This document shows, one piece after another, positions 26,550 to 34,002 of a stretch of 64,000 nt of DNA (positions are counted from its first letter, which is position 1; each line of letters begins with the position of its first letter). Source of the DNA: Afifella pfennigii DSM 17143 (GTDB lineage Bacteria; Pseudomonadota; Alphaproteobacteria; Rhizobiales; Afifellaceae). The position numbers were made by a program, and so were the translations under genes. The stretch covers positions 62,001 to 126,000 of the forward strand of contig NZ_JHZK01000001.1 in the NCBI RefSeq assembly GCF_000688515.1, in the 5' to 3' direction. Under the pieces are notes generated by a model. That model saw only the letters and a program-made list of their open reading frames with translations, did no database searches and was not told where the DNA came from.

Positions 26550-28271
26550 GTGAGCGGTAAACAAGCACGCCTCATCACGCTCGCCCTGATTGCCGCCACG
26601 CTCGGCCTCTTCGCCGCCACGGGCATGCTCTATCTGGCCCAGAACGCACAGCGCCAGCTTCTCGGCACGGCGCTCCGTACCGCCGGCTGGGCCGCCTATC
26701 AGGCGCAGCTCGAATACGTCAGAACCGCGGCCGCGCTTGATCTGGCGGCCACGGACCCCTCGCGGGCGATGCTCGATGAGGTGATGCTGCGCCTGGAGGC
26801 CCTCAATTCGCGCCTGCCGATCCTTCATGCCTCGCAGGACCGCGAAAACCTGCCGGGAATGGCGCAGTTCACGCCGCGTCTCACGGCCTATGAGGAGCGC
26901 ATCCAATCCTGGCTGGACCGGCTTCAGGCGGGCCTTACCGCCGATGCGGCCTCCCCGCTGCTGGCCGATTGGCGCCAGGAGCTCGCCCCGCTTCGCGGCG
27001 ATCTGCAAGAGCTGTTGGAGCTCTCCCTCGCAAGCGAAGAGGCGGCCCTTGCGCGCGATGGCGAGCTCGCCGGCAACGTGGCCACCTTGCCGCTCGTGCT
27101 GATGTTTCTGTGCGGCGGCGGGCTGTTCGTTCTCCTCGGCGTTCAGGCGCGTCACTTTCGCCGCCGCCTCGACGACATGCTGGAGGCGCAAGAGGCGCAG
27201 CGGGCGAGCGAGACCAGCTTCCGCGCGGTGATCGAATCGATGCCGACGATCATCGTGATTTACGATCCGGCAACGCGCCGGCTCAGCTTCGTCAACCACG
27301 CCGCCGCCGATCTGGTCGATGCCGATACCAAGCATCCGGGCTGGCAGCATCTCATCTCCGCCGCCATCGGCAACGCCAGGACGGTGCCGGGCGACAGCGC
27401 GGTGGCCATGAACATCGCCTTTGCCCGTCCGAACGGCGAGTTCTCCTCCTTGCGCGGCTCCGCCTACGACGTGATGTGGGAGGGGCGCCGCCAGCGTCTT
27501 CTGGCGCTCGCCGACAACACCAAGATCCGCGATGCGGAGCTACAGGTGATGCAGGCCGCCAAGCTCGCCACCCTCGGAGAGATGGCCACGGCCATCGCCC
27601 ACGAAGCCAACCAGCCCCTGGCCGTCATCCGCATGGCCGTCGCCAACGCCAAGCGCCTTTACGAAAAGGGCGAGGTCGGAGAGGCGCTCAGCGCCAAACT
27701 GACGCGCATCGCCGACCAGGTGGAGCGCGTCAAGCGCATCACCGATCAGGTGCGCCGCTACGGACGCCTCGGCTCCCGGCTTCAGGAGCCTTTTGCCGTC
27801 AAGGAATCGATCAGCCTCGCGGTCAGCTTCGTCGCCGAGCAGTACAGAGCAGCCGGCATCCACCTGGAGGTCGATGTCGATTTGCCCGTGGAGCTCAGCG
27901 TCTGCGGCGAGCAGACAATGTTTGAACAAGTTATCGTCAATCTTTTGGTCAATGCTCGCGATGCGTGTGAGAGTGGCGGAGGCACCGATCCTGCCGTCTC
28001 CGTGCGCAGCCTGGTGAGAGGAGACTGCGTGGAAATCAGCATCGAAGACAATGCCGGCGGCATCCCCGCGCATATGATGCAGCGCATCTTTGAACCTTTC
28101 GCCACAACCAAGCCCGCGGGCAAGGGAACCGGCCTTGGGCTCTCCGTCTCGCGCAACATCGTGCGCGACATGAACGGTGATATTTCCGCACAGAACATCC
28201 GCGCCGGTGCGCGCTTCACCGTCACGCTGCCGCTCGCCCTGGCGCAGATCGACATCGGGGAAGCCGCTTGA
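26550..28271 (+). CDS. Membrane sensor histidine kinase with PAS domain
   Basis: A 573-residue sensor: membrane segment 1 (about 8-28), a periplasmic helical region of ~150 residues, membrane segment 2 (about 183-205), a PAS-like domain (about 225-320, ESMPTIIVIYD), then the kinase core. The H-box is GEMATAIAHEANQPL with phosphorylated H351; the N-box (VNLLVNARDA), DNAGGI and GKGTGLGLS boxes are intact. The H-box style resembles the DctB/FixL class (HisKA). The start is GTG at 26550. It overlaps the next response regulator by 4 bases, so that is the likely partner. The signal is unknown. Confidence 0.9.
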   Translation: MSGKQARLITLALIAATLGLFAATGMLYLAQNAQRQLLGTALRTAGWAAYQAQLEYVRTAAALDLAATDPSRAMLDEVMLRLEALNSRLPILHASQDRENLPGMAQFTPRLTAYEERIQSWLDRLQAGLTADAASPLLADWRQELAPLRGDLQELLELSLASEEAALARDGELAGNVATLPLVLMFLCGGGLFVLLGVQARHFRRRLDDMLEAQEAQRASETSFRAVIESMPTIIVIYDPATRRLSFVNHAAADLVDADTKHPGWQHLISAAIGNARTVPGDSAVAMNIAFARPNGEFSSLRGSAYDVMWEGRRQRLLALADNTKIRDAELQVMQAAKLATLGEMATAIAHEANQPLAVIRMAVANAKRLYEKGEVGEALSAKLTRIADQVERVKRITDQVRRYGRLGSRLQEPFAVKESISLAVSFVAEQYRAAGIHLEVDVDLPVELSVCGEQTMFEQVIVNLLVNARDACESGGGTDPAVSVRSLVRGDCVEISIEDNAGGIPAHMMQRIFEPFATTKPAGKGTGLGLSVSRNIVRDMNGDISAQNIRAGARFTVTLPLALAQIDIGEAA

Positions 28272-28669
28272 GCCATGACGCCTCGATCATTGTCTGCGAT
28301 GACGAGATCGACCTTGCCCATGAGATCGGCGAATTCTTCCAGGGGCACGATTGGCGGGTCCTCGTCTGCGGCACCGCCGAGGCGGCCAGAAAGGCGCTGC
28401 TCGCCGGCTTTGCGCCGCAATGCCTGTTGACCGATCTGAGGCTGAACGAAGCGAGCGGCGCCGATCTCATCAGCTTCGCGCGCCAGCTGCCGCCCTATTT
28501 GCGGCCGAGGATCTTCGCCCTCATCACGGGCCACGCAGCCGACCCGGAAGTGGCCAGCCTTGGTGCCGATCTCATCTTCTTCAAGCCGGCGGACCCGTTC
28601 GACATTCTCTCCGATCTGGAACGCCTGACGCGAGAGCCCGGAACGACCTCCGAATTGCCGCCGGCATGA
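28268..28669 (+). CDS. Single-domain response regulator
   Basis: A 133-residue stand-alone receiver domain with all key residues: D11/D12 acid pair, phosphoacceptor D56 (LLTDLRL), T87 (LITGHA) and K106 (FFKPADP). No output domain is attached, so it may act as a phosphorelay intermediate or by protein binding. The only in-frame start is TTG at 28268, sharing bases with the kinase stop (TTGA), so it appears to be translated by coupling to the kinase. Confidence 0.86.
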   Translation: MSHDASIIVCDDEIDLAHEIGEFFQGHDWRVLVCGTAEAARKALLAGFAPQCLLTDLRLNEASGADLISFARQLPPYLRPRIFALITGHAADPEVASLGADLIFFKPADPFDILSDLERLTREPGTTSELPPA

Positions 28670-28848
28670 GCCGCCGCCGCCTGCCGTAGCGATCGCCCAA
28701 AGGTGCGATCAAGAGCCGCGTCGGTGGATCGGCTTGGCACGAAGACCCTGATAGTGCTGTATTAAATCTGACACGCCAGCGTGCTCATTGTCCTTTTATA
28801 TTCTCTTTGGACAGGCATTCTTTGCGTGGCTCATGCGAGTCAGGCAAC

Positions 28849-29691
28849 ATGAGCCCTGACGAAGAATTGGCCATGAGTGATTCCACCCCACCCGCACCGG
28901 CGCCAGCCGATCCGACAGACGCCGCGCCTTTCGGCCGCGTTGGGCCGCGCCTGCTCCTGGTTGACGATGATTGCGAGGTTCTGGAGGAGCTTGGCGAGGG
29001 TCTGGAGGCGCTGGGGCTGCCTTCGCTGCGCGCCTCCACGGGTCGCCAGGCGCTGGAGGTCGTGCAGCGTCACCCGGAGTTGCAGGTCATTATCACCGAT
29101 CTGCAAATGCCGCAGATCGACGGCATCGAGCTGTTGCAGAAGTTGGCGGCGCGCAGACGTCTTCGGCCGCTTTCGGCCATCGTTCTGACCGGCAACGCCT
29201 CGCTTGACCGGGCGGTGGCGGCCCTGCGCCTGAACGCGGTCGATTTTCTGCAAAAACCCGTCCTGCCGGAAGAGGTCGCCAGCGCGGTTCGCCGGGCTTT
29301 CGAGCTGATCAACAACGCCAGCGCGGCCGAAAAGCCGTTGCCCTCCCAGCCCGATTATCTCCGCGCCCTTGTCGCGGCGCGCGTCGATCGTCAAACCATC
29401 TTCAAGGCCGATCTGTTTTCCGATCCGGCCTGGGAGATGCTGCTGGATTTGGCGGTTGCGGAGGCGAGTGGTCGCTGGATTTCCGTCACCAGCCTGTGCC
29501 TCGCTTCCGGCGTTTCCACCACGACGGCGCTCAGGCGCATCGACGATCTGCAGGATGCGGGCTTGGTGGAGCGCTTTCCAGACGAGGCCGACAGGCGCCG
29601 CATCATCGTGCGGCTCACCGAGACCGGCCGCTCGCGGATGAAGGCTTTCATCGAGCGCCAGGCATCGCGCCTCGGTCTGGCGCTCAGCTGA
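28849..29691 (+). CDS. Response regulator with MarR-like winged-helix output
   Basis: From the ATG at 28849 the protein has 280 residues: a Pro/Ala-rich lead, a receiver domain (about 33-150; acid cluster D39-D41, phosphoacceptor D84 in IITDLQMP, T114, K136), and a C-terminal winged helix (about 190-280) with MarR-type features, such as SVTSLCLASGVSTTTALRRI for the recognition region and a wing ending in RRRIIVRLTETG. This receiver-plus-MarR layout is uncommon. Starts at 28807 (TTG) or 28873 (ATG) are also possible. It lies 180 bases after the single-domain regulator and converges with ftcR. Confidence 0.85.
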   Translation: MSPDEELAMSDSTPPAPAPADPTDAAPFGRVGPRLLLVDDDCEVLEELGEGLEALGLPSLRASTGRQALEVVQRHPELQVIITDLQMPQIDGIELLQKLAARRRLRPLSAIVLTGNASLDRAVAALRLNAVDFLQKPVLPEEVASAVRRAFELINNASAAEKPLPSQPDYLRALVAARVDRQTIFKADLFSDPAWEMLLDLAVAEASGRWISVTSLCLASGVSTTTALRRIDDLQDAGLVERFPDEADRRRIIVRLTETGRSRMKAFIERQASRLGLALS

Positions 29692-29711
29692 GCATCGCCC
29701 TCGTCGTTTTC

Positions 29712-30380
29712 TCAGCCGATAAACTGATAGCCGAGATAGCGCTTGGCATCGATCACCTCGTGACCGAGCCGCATGCGCAGTTTCTTGCGCAGCTTGCTGA
29801 TATGCCCTTCCACGACCGTCTCATCGACGCCGTCGTTGAACACGCCGTAGATGGCGTTGAAAATCTGGGTCTTGGTCACCCGGCGCGTGCGGTTCTTCGC
29901 CAGGTATTCAAGGATATGGCGTTCGCGGCGCGGCAGGGGGAGAGGCACGTCGTCGATCTCCGGATCGCGACCGTCGAAGAAGATGCGCAGCCGATCCACG
30001 CTGATTTCCGCGCTCGGACCGTTCATGCGCCGCCACACGGCGTCGGAGCGGGCGATGATCTCTTTCACATGGACGGGCTTGCGAACCACATCGTCGATGC
30101 CCGCGGTGAAGAGCTCTAGCGTCTGCTCCAGCGAGCGCACGTCGCTGAGGGCGATGATCGGCGCCCGCGAGCGGTTTCGAATGACGCTGGGATAGTTGGC
30201 GCGCTCATCGAACTCGCCGAGCACGAAGCCTTGCACGGCATCGATGTCGCCTTCCGAAGCGCTGGTCAGCCAGTCGTGGAATTCCTCCGAATCGAAGCTT
30301 ACAGCCGGTCGCCCTTCACGGTTGAACATTGCTGTGAAGCCACCTGCAACATCGGCGCGTGGATCAACAACCACGTACAT
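29712..30380 (-). CDS. ftcR: Flagellar transcriptional regulator FtcR/Rem
   Basis: OmpR-type regulator of 222 residues (start ATG 30380, N-terminus MYVVVDPRAD). In Brucella and Sinorhizobium the orthologues FtcR/Rem switch on flagellar genes. The receiver-like domain is degenerate: a single Asp (D6) replaces the acid pair and G55/E56 stands where the phosphoacceptor Asp should be, though K101 is kept. The C-terminal winged helix (about 130-222) is well conserved, with RRERHILEYLAKNR and EGHISKLRKKLR. It lies at the edge of the flagellar island. Its likely targets are the 11-bp tandem boxes annotated separately. Confidence 0.9.
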   Translation of the reverse strand: MYVVVDPRADVAGGFTAMFNREGRPAVSFDSEEFHDWLTSASEGDIDAVQGFVLGEFDERANYPSVIRNRSRAPIIALSDVRSLEQTLELFTAGIDDVVRKPVHVKEIIARSDAVWRRMNGPSAEISVDRLRIFFDGRDPEIDDVPLPLPRRERHILEYLAKNRTRRVTKTQIFNAIYGVFNDGVDETVVEGHISKLRKKLRMRLGHEVIDAKRYLGYQFIG

Positions 30381-30779
30381 ACTCAGCCCCATTAACAAAA
30401 AATCAACACACAGGAGACGTCCGCAGAAAAACGCGGAAATCCGCTCCTCACGTCAGGGGCAAACGCTAGTTTTCCACTCCATTTCACACAACAACAAACG
30501 CCCGTACTGTCGGAGCAATTCTGCTCCAATTTACAGGTTAATAAATCCTGCAAAACAGAAAGGATTCAATAGAATATTTACTTATTTAGTATGTAAAGAA
30601 ACCGTTACCCGGAGGGAAAGATCGCATTCCTCTTCCGAGACAGCGCGGGCACGCACGGGCTGCGGGCAATAGCGCGACGCGCAGCCGCCGGAAGGCGGCT
30701 GCGCGCAAGCAGCCGGGGAACAGAACGGTGCGGCTGCGGGCAGGAGCGTTGGGGGCTCTGCGGCTCCAGGTCTTGACCG
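30381..30779. other. AT-rich intergenic region upstream of ftcR
   Basis: About 400 bases without a gene. The part from 30395 to 30605 is notably AT-rich (for example ATTAACAAAAAATCAACAC and a run around 30565-30600), unlike the rest of the window, and probably contains the ftcR promoter. No convincing 11-bp tandem box was found here, so ftcR may not regulate itself. Confidence 0.5.
30679..30704 (-). terminator. Hairpin downstream of cheY
   Basis: A perfect 11-bp stem (GCGCAGCCGCC with GGCGGCTGCGC) and a 4-base loop lies 76 bases beyond the cheY stop. No T-tract follows on the minus strand, so termination strength is doubtful. Confidence 0.4.
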
Positions 30780-31163
30780 TCAGGCCTGGATGACGGCCTC
30801 GATCTTGCCCTTCAGCGTCTGGGCATTGAAGGGCTTGACGATGTAGTTGCTGACACCGGCCTTTTTGGCGGCGACGACATTCTCCGACTTGGCTTCCGCG
30901 GTCACCATGATGAACGGGATATCGGCGAATTTGCCGTCGTTGCGTACTTCCTTCAAAAGGTCGTACCCGGTCATCGGCTCCATGTTCCAGTCGGAGATGA
31001 TCAGGCCGTAATCGCGCTCGCGCATCTTGCTGAGCGCCTCCGTCCCGTCGCAGGCGTCGTCGACGTCGTTGAAACCGAGTTGTTTCAGAAGATTGCGGAT
31101 GATGCGGATCATGGTTTTGTAATCGTCAACAACCAGGATCGGCATCGAAAGGTCGAGGGCCAT
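30780..31163 (-). CDS. cheY: Chemotaxis response regulator CheY
   Basis: A 127-residue single receiver that, when phosphorylated by CheA, binds the motor switch protein FliM. Key residues are D13/D14, phosphoacceptor D58 (IISDWNMEPM), T88 and K110; the WNMP-like stretch and NYIVKPF ending are strongly CheY-like rather than generic. It is divergent from cheZ. A tandem 11-bp box lies 77-93 bases upstream. No cheA/W/R/B genes are in the window. Confidence 0.92.
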   Translation of the reverse strand: MALDLSMPILVVDDYKTMIRIIRNLLKQLGFNDVDDACDGTEALSKMRERDYGLIISDWNMEPMTGYDLLKEVRNDGKFADIPFIMVTAEAKSENVVAAKKAGVSNYIVKPFNAQTLKGKIEAVIQA

Positions 31164-31239
31164 CGAAAACTCCGCAAACTAACGCAATATTTCCATATGC
31201 ACGGCGCCGCCGCCGTGCTCGATACCGTTAAAATGCGTT

Positions 31240-31256
31240 TGACTTGCGCGAGGCTT
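31240..31256 (-). promoter_or_regulatory. Tandem 11-bp box upstream of cheY
   Basis: Reading toward cheY: AAGCCT-CGCGC-AAGTCA, half-sites 11 bases apart, 77 bases from the start. It fits the pattern seen before other flagellar units but is one of the weaker matches. It lies between divergent cheY and cheZ, so could serve either. Confidence 0.45.
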
Positions 31257-31340
31257 GCAGGCCGGCGGCGGGCGATCTTTTCGCTGTCTTGCACTTGTTT
31301 TATACGCTTGCACAAAAGCTCCCCCACAGAGGAACATGCC

Positions 31341-32003
31341 ATGTCGGCGATACACAAACCCATCTGTGCAGCCTCGCAGGCTTCCCAACCGTCTCACGGG
31401 CAAGCGGCCGGTGCTGCCGTCCATCTGCAGCGGATTTTCGCCGAGCTGGAGGAGCTGCGCGCCATCGTACACCGGGTGTCGGAGGCTCAGGATGGCCAAA
31501 GGACGCTCTGGGACGGCGTGGAGGTTATCCAGGAGGCCATCCACCAAACCCGCTCGGAAATCACCGCCATGCACGCCAAGGCGGTCGGGGGCCGGAATTT
31601 CAACCGCGCCGCCGACGAGCTCGATGCCGTGGTGAGCGACACGGAGGGCGCCACCAACACCATTCTCACCGCCGCGGAGGTGATCGACGACATCGCCCGC
31701 GAGCTGGAAGAAAAGCCTGACGGCGCCCACGCGCAGAAGGTGGCGGAAATCCGCGCCGAAGCCATCCGCATCTTCGAGGCCTGCAATTTTCAGGACATTA
31801 CCGGCCAGCGCATCAGCAAGGTGGTCGGCCTTCTGCAGTTCATCGAGGGACGTATCGACACCATGCTGGAGATCTGGGGCCGCATCGAGGATGCCGAGGT
31901 CTCCGACACCCGCGAAGGCGACGATGCCCTGCTCAACGGTCCCGCCCTCTCCTCCGACGCCGATATCGTTTCCCAGGACGACATCGATTCCCTGTTTCCC
32001 TGA
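31341..32003 (+). CDS. cheZ: Chemotaxis protein phosphatase CheZ
   Basis: Removes phosphate from CheY-P to end the tumble/stop signal. The 220-residue, mainly helical protein has the active-site segment ACNFQDITGQRISK with D152 and Q156, matching the essential Asp and Gln of E. coli CheZ. The C-terminus SQDDIDSLFP is the CheY-binding peptide. The first ~25 residues are low complexity. The ATG at 31341 follows AGAGGAAC at good spacing. The gene is divergent from cheY, its substrate. Many rhizobia use a second CheY as phosphate sink and lack CheZ. Confidence 0.9.
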   Translation: MSAIHKPICAASQASQPSHGQAAGAAVHLQRIFAELEELRAIVHRVSEAQDGQRTLWDGVEVIQEAIHQTRSEITAMHAKAVGGRNFNRAADELDAVVSDTEGATNTILTAAEVIDDIARELEEKPDGAHAQKVAEIRAEAIRIFEACNFQDITGQRISKVVGLLQFIEGRIDTMLEIWGRIEDAEVSDTREGDDALLNGPALSSDADIVSQDDIDSLFP

Positions 32004-32019
32004 GGTGAGCGAAGGCTGC

Positions 32020-32044
32020 GGCGGCGGCGAAACATGCCGCCGCC
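32020..32044. terminator. Hairpin between convergent cheZ and transglycosylase genes
   Basis: A 9-bp stem (GGCGGCGGC with GCCGCCGCC) with a 7-base loop lies between the two convergent stops. There is no T-tract on either side, so it may be only a weak bidirectional stop. Confidence 0.4.
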
Positions 32045-32084
32045 CGGGCTAACAGGCTGTTGAAAGGTTGGCGCCGCGCCGGCG

Positions 32085-32672
32085 CTACTTGCAGAAGCTG
32101 CGCGATTGCGGCGTCCAGGCGCCGAAGCCGGAGGCGACCATATTGGCGATGACCGCGCAGACGTAGCGCTTCTGCGCCGGATCGTTGTCGGGCCCGGCAT
32201 GGTAACGGGCGACGGCCATGGTCCAGCTTCCCTCGCGCTTCTTCAGTTCGTTGAGAAATCGTGCCGCATAGGTCACGTTCTTGCCCGGATCGAGCATCTC
32301 CGCCACGGAGGCGAATTGTTCGCCGTGGTAATAATGGTTCACCTGCATGCAGCCGAGATCGATAAGCTTGGCCCCGGAAGCGCGCGCGGCGTGAAATTCC
32401 CTGACCGCATCGGCCCGGCTCCTGGCGTAATAGGCCCTGCCCTCGATGTTCATCGCATGCGGCTGCAAGGAGCCCTTGCGCCCGGTCTCCGTCAGCCCGA
32501 CGGCGTAGAGCACGCCGAGCGGGATACCGTAGGCTTTGGAAGCGGCGACCATCTCGCGCTCGCAGACTTTGGCACCCACCGCTCCTGAACCGGCCGCGAC
32601 AGCGCCTGTCGCAAGCGTCAGGCTAGACGAAAAGACCGCGGCGATCGCGGCGATCCGCTGTGCCTTGCCCAT
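32085..32672 (-). CDS. Exported lytic transglycosylase of the flagellar operon
   Basis: A 195-residue periplasmic protein with a signal peptide (residues 1-~27, ending GAVAAG) and an SLT-type lysozyme-like domain. The catalytic Glu is E62 in GLTETG, and GCMQVNHYYHG and AARFLNELKK match the later SLT motifs (M-QVN and the Y-A-A helix). It probably opens peptidoglycan for rod passage, a job done elsewhere by FlgJ, which I do not see in the window. Its start (ATG 32672) lies 50 bases inside the end of fliK, an unusually long overlap. Confidence 0.85.
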   Translation of the reverse strand: MGKAQRIAAIAAVFSSSLTLATGAVAAGSGAVGAKVCEREMVAASKAYGIPLGVLYAVGLTETGRKGSLQPHAMNIEGRAYYARSRADAVREFHAARASGAKLIDLGCMQVNHYYHGEQFASVAEMLDPGKNVTYAARFLNELKKREGSWTMAVARYHAGPDNDPAQKRYVCAVIANMVASGFGAWTPQSRSFCK

Positions 32673-34002
32673 CCTGTGCCTCTTGCTGATGTCCGCGCTG
32701 GCCCTCAAAACCTTCCCCGCGCGCCGAGCTCTCGCGCTCCCCGCCGGAGGCCGTGCCGGCCCCGGCCTCGCCTTGCGGCTGGCCGCCTGCGCGCAGGTTG
32801 CCTGCCGTCTGGCCGGCATCGACCCCGGCGGCGCGATCGGAGGGCGCGTTATGGATGATGATGCTATCGGGATCGTGCCCGCTTGAGCGGATGATATCTG
32901 AGAGCATCTGGCTGTCCTGCTGCAGCATGCGCGCCGTTTCCGCCCGGCTCGCCTCCAGCCGCACGGCGAGCCCGTCCTGACCGAGGCGCAGCTCGATCTT
33001 CACGCTGCCAAGCTCCACCGGATGGAGCTGGATGGTGATGCTCTTGACCGGCCCAGGCCCTGCCATGGCGTGGGAAAACGGCAGGGCGCCGGAAATCCCC
33101 CTCTGAGCCTGGATCTCCGGGGTGAGCGCCATCTGCGAGCCGATCGCGGAGGCGATGCGCGCCAGTTGCGAGGAGGCCAGCGCAGGCCCGTTTGCCGCAG
33201 GAACCGGCTCCTTGGGCAAGGCCGCTTCGACACTTCCCGTCTTCTCGCCCGGCGTCGACGAGGGGGTGACGACGCCGGGATCCCGGTTCTTCCTCTCCCC
33301 GCTTGGCGCATCGCCGCGCGCTTTCTCGCCGTTCGTCGCGGCAGCCGCCGGTGCAAGGCTCTCTCCGCCACGCACCGCGGCCGGCGCGCGCGCGGCTTCG
33401 CCGCGCAGGCCGTTTTCCAACGGCCTTGCGCCTTGCTCCGCTTCGCCACCGGCGGCCGCGGCGATGCCTTCGGCCTGTCGAGCGGAAAGCTTCGCACCCG
33501 CCTCGCCCGCAATCCGCGCCGCCTCGAAGACGGGCGCGAAATGCGTTTTGCTTTCCGCAACGGTAAAGCGCAGCGGCGACTTGCTGGCAACCTCTTGCGC
33601 CTGACTGGCGCTGGCGCGCATCTCCGTGCCGATGGCGGCGGGCTTTTCGCTCGGCGGCTTGGCGTCGAGCGGCAAGCGCAGGAAGTCCGCAAGTTTGACG
33701 TCCTTGCCGCCTTCGCCTGCCGCCGTCGCGCCCGCCGCGGCCGCGACCGCGAGAACCTCGACGGCTTCCTCGCCCTGTCCCCGCGCCGCATCCTGCGCGC
33801 TGCCCTCGCCTTCCTCCATCGCCGCCTGCGAGGGCATGCCGTCGGGCTTTGCCCCTTCAGGGCCGGCCGGCAATTGCTGAAGAAGCTTCAGGAACGCATC
33901 CTTCGGCGCGCCCTCTCCTGCCGCTTCCCCGCTCATCGGGCCCGACTTGGCGCGCTCGGCACGCGGCAGGGCCGCCGCCGGCAAGAAATTGATCCCGTTC
34001 AT
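32623..34002 (-). CDS. fliK: Flagellar hook-length control protein FliK (MotD)
   Basis: A 459-residue Ala/Gly/Glu-rich protein that acts as a molecular ruler for hook length; in rhizobia it was first named MotD. The first ~290 residues are low complexity. The conserved Flg_hook domain spans about 300-400 (SITIQLHPVELGSVKIELR and an A-x-M-L-Q helix), followed by a Gly/Gln-rich tail ending GLFV. Its ATG overlaps the motC stop (ATGA). Its 3' end overlaps the transglycosylase gene by 50 bases. Confidence 0.88.
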   Translation of the reverse strand: MNGINFLPAAALPRAERAKSGPMSGEAAGEGAPKDAFLKLLQQLPAGPEGAKPDGMPSQAAMEEGEGSAQDAARGQGEEAVEVLAVAAAAGATAAGEGGKDVKLADFLRLPLDAKPPSEKPAAIGTEMRASASQAQEVASKSPLRFTVAESKTHFAPVFEAARIAGEAGAKLSARQAEGIAAAAGGEAEQGARPLENGLRGEAARAPAAVRGGESLAPAAAATNGEKARGDAPSGERKNRDPGVVTPSSTPGEKTGSVEAALPKEPVPAANGPALASSQLARIASAIGSQMALTPEIQAQRGISGALPFSHAMAGPGPVKSITIQLHPVELGSVKIELRLGQDGLAVRLEASRAETARMLQQDSQMLSDIIRSSGHDPDSIIIHNAPSDRAAGVDAGQTAGNLRAGGQPQGEAGAGTASGGERESSARGEGFEGQRGHQQEAQDGQGTADRRDRRGLFV

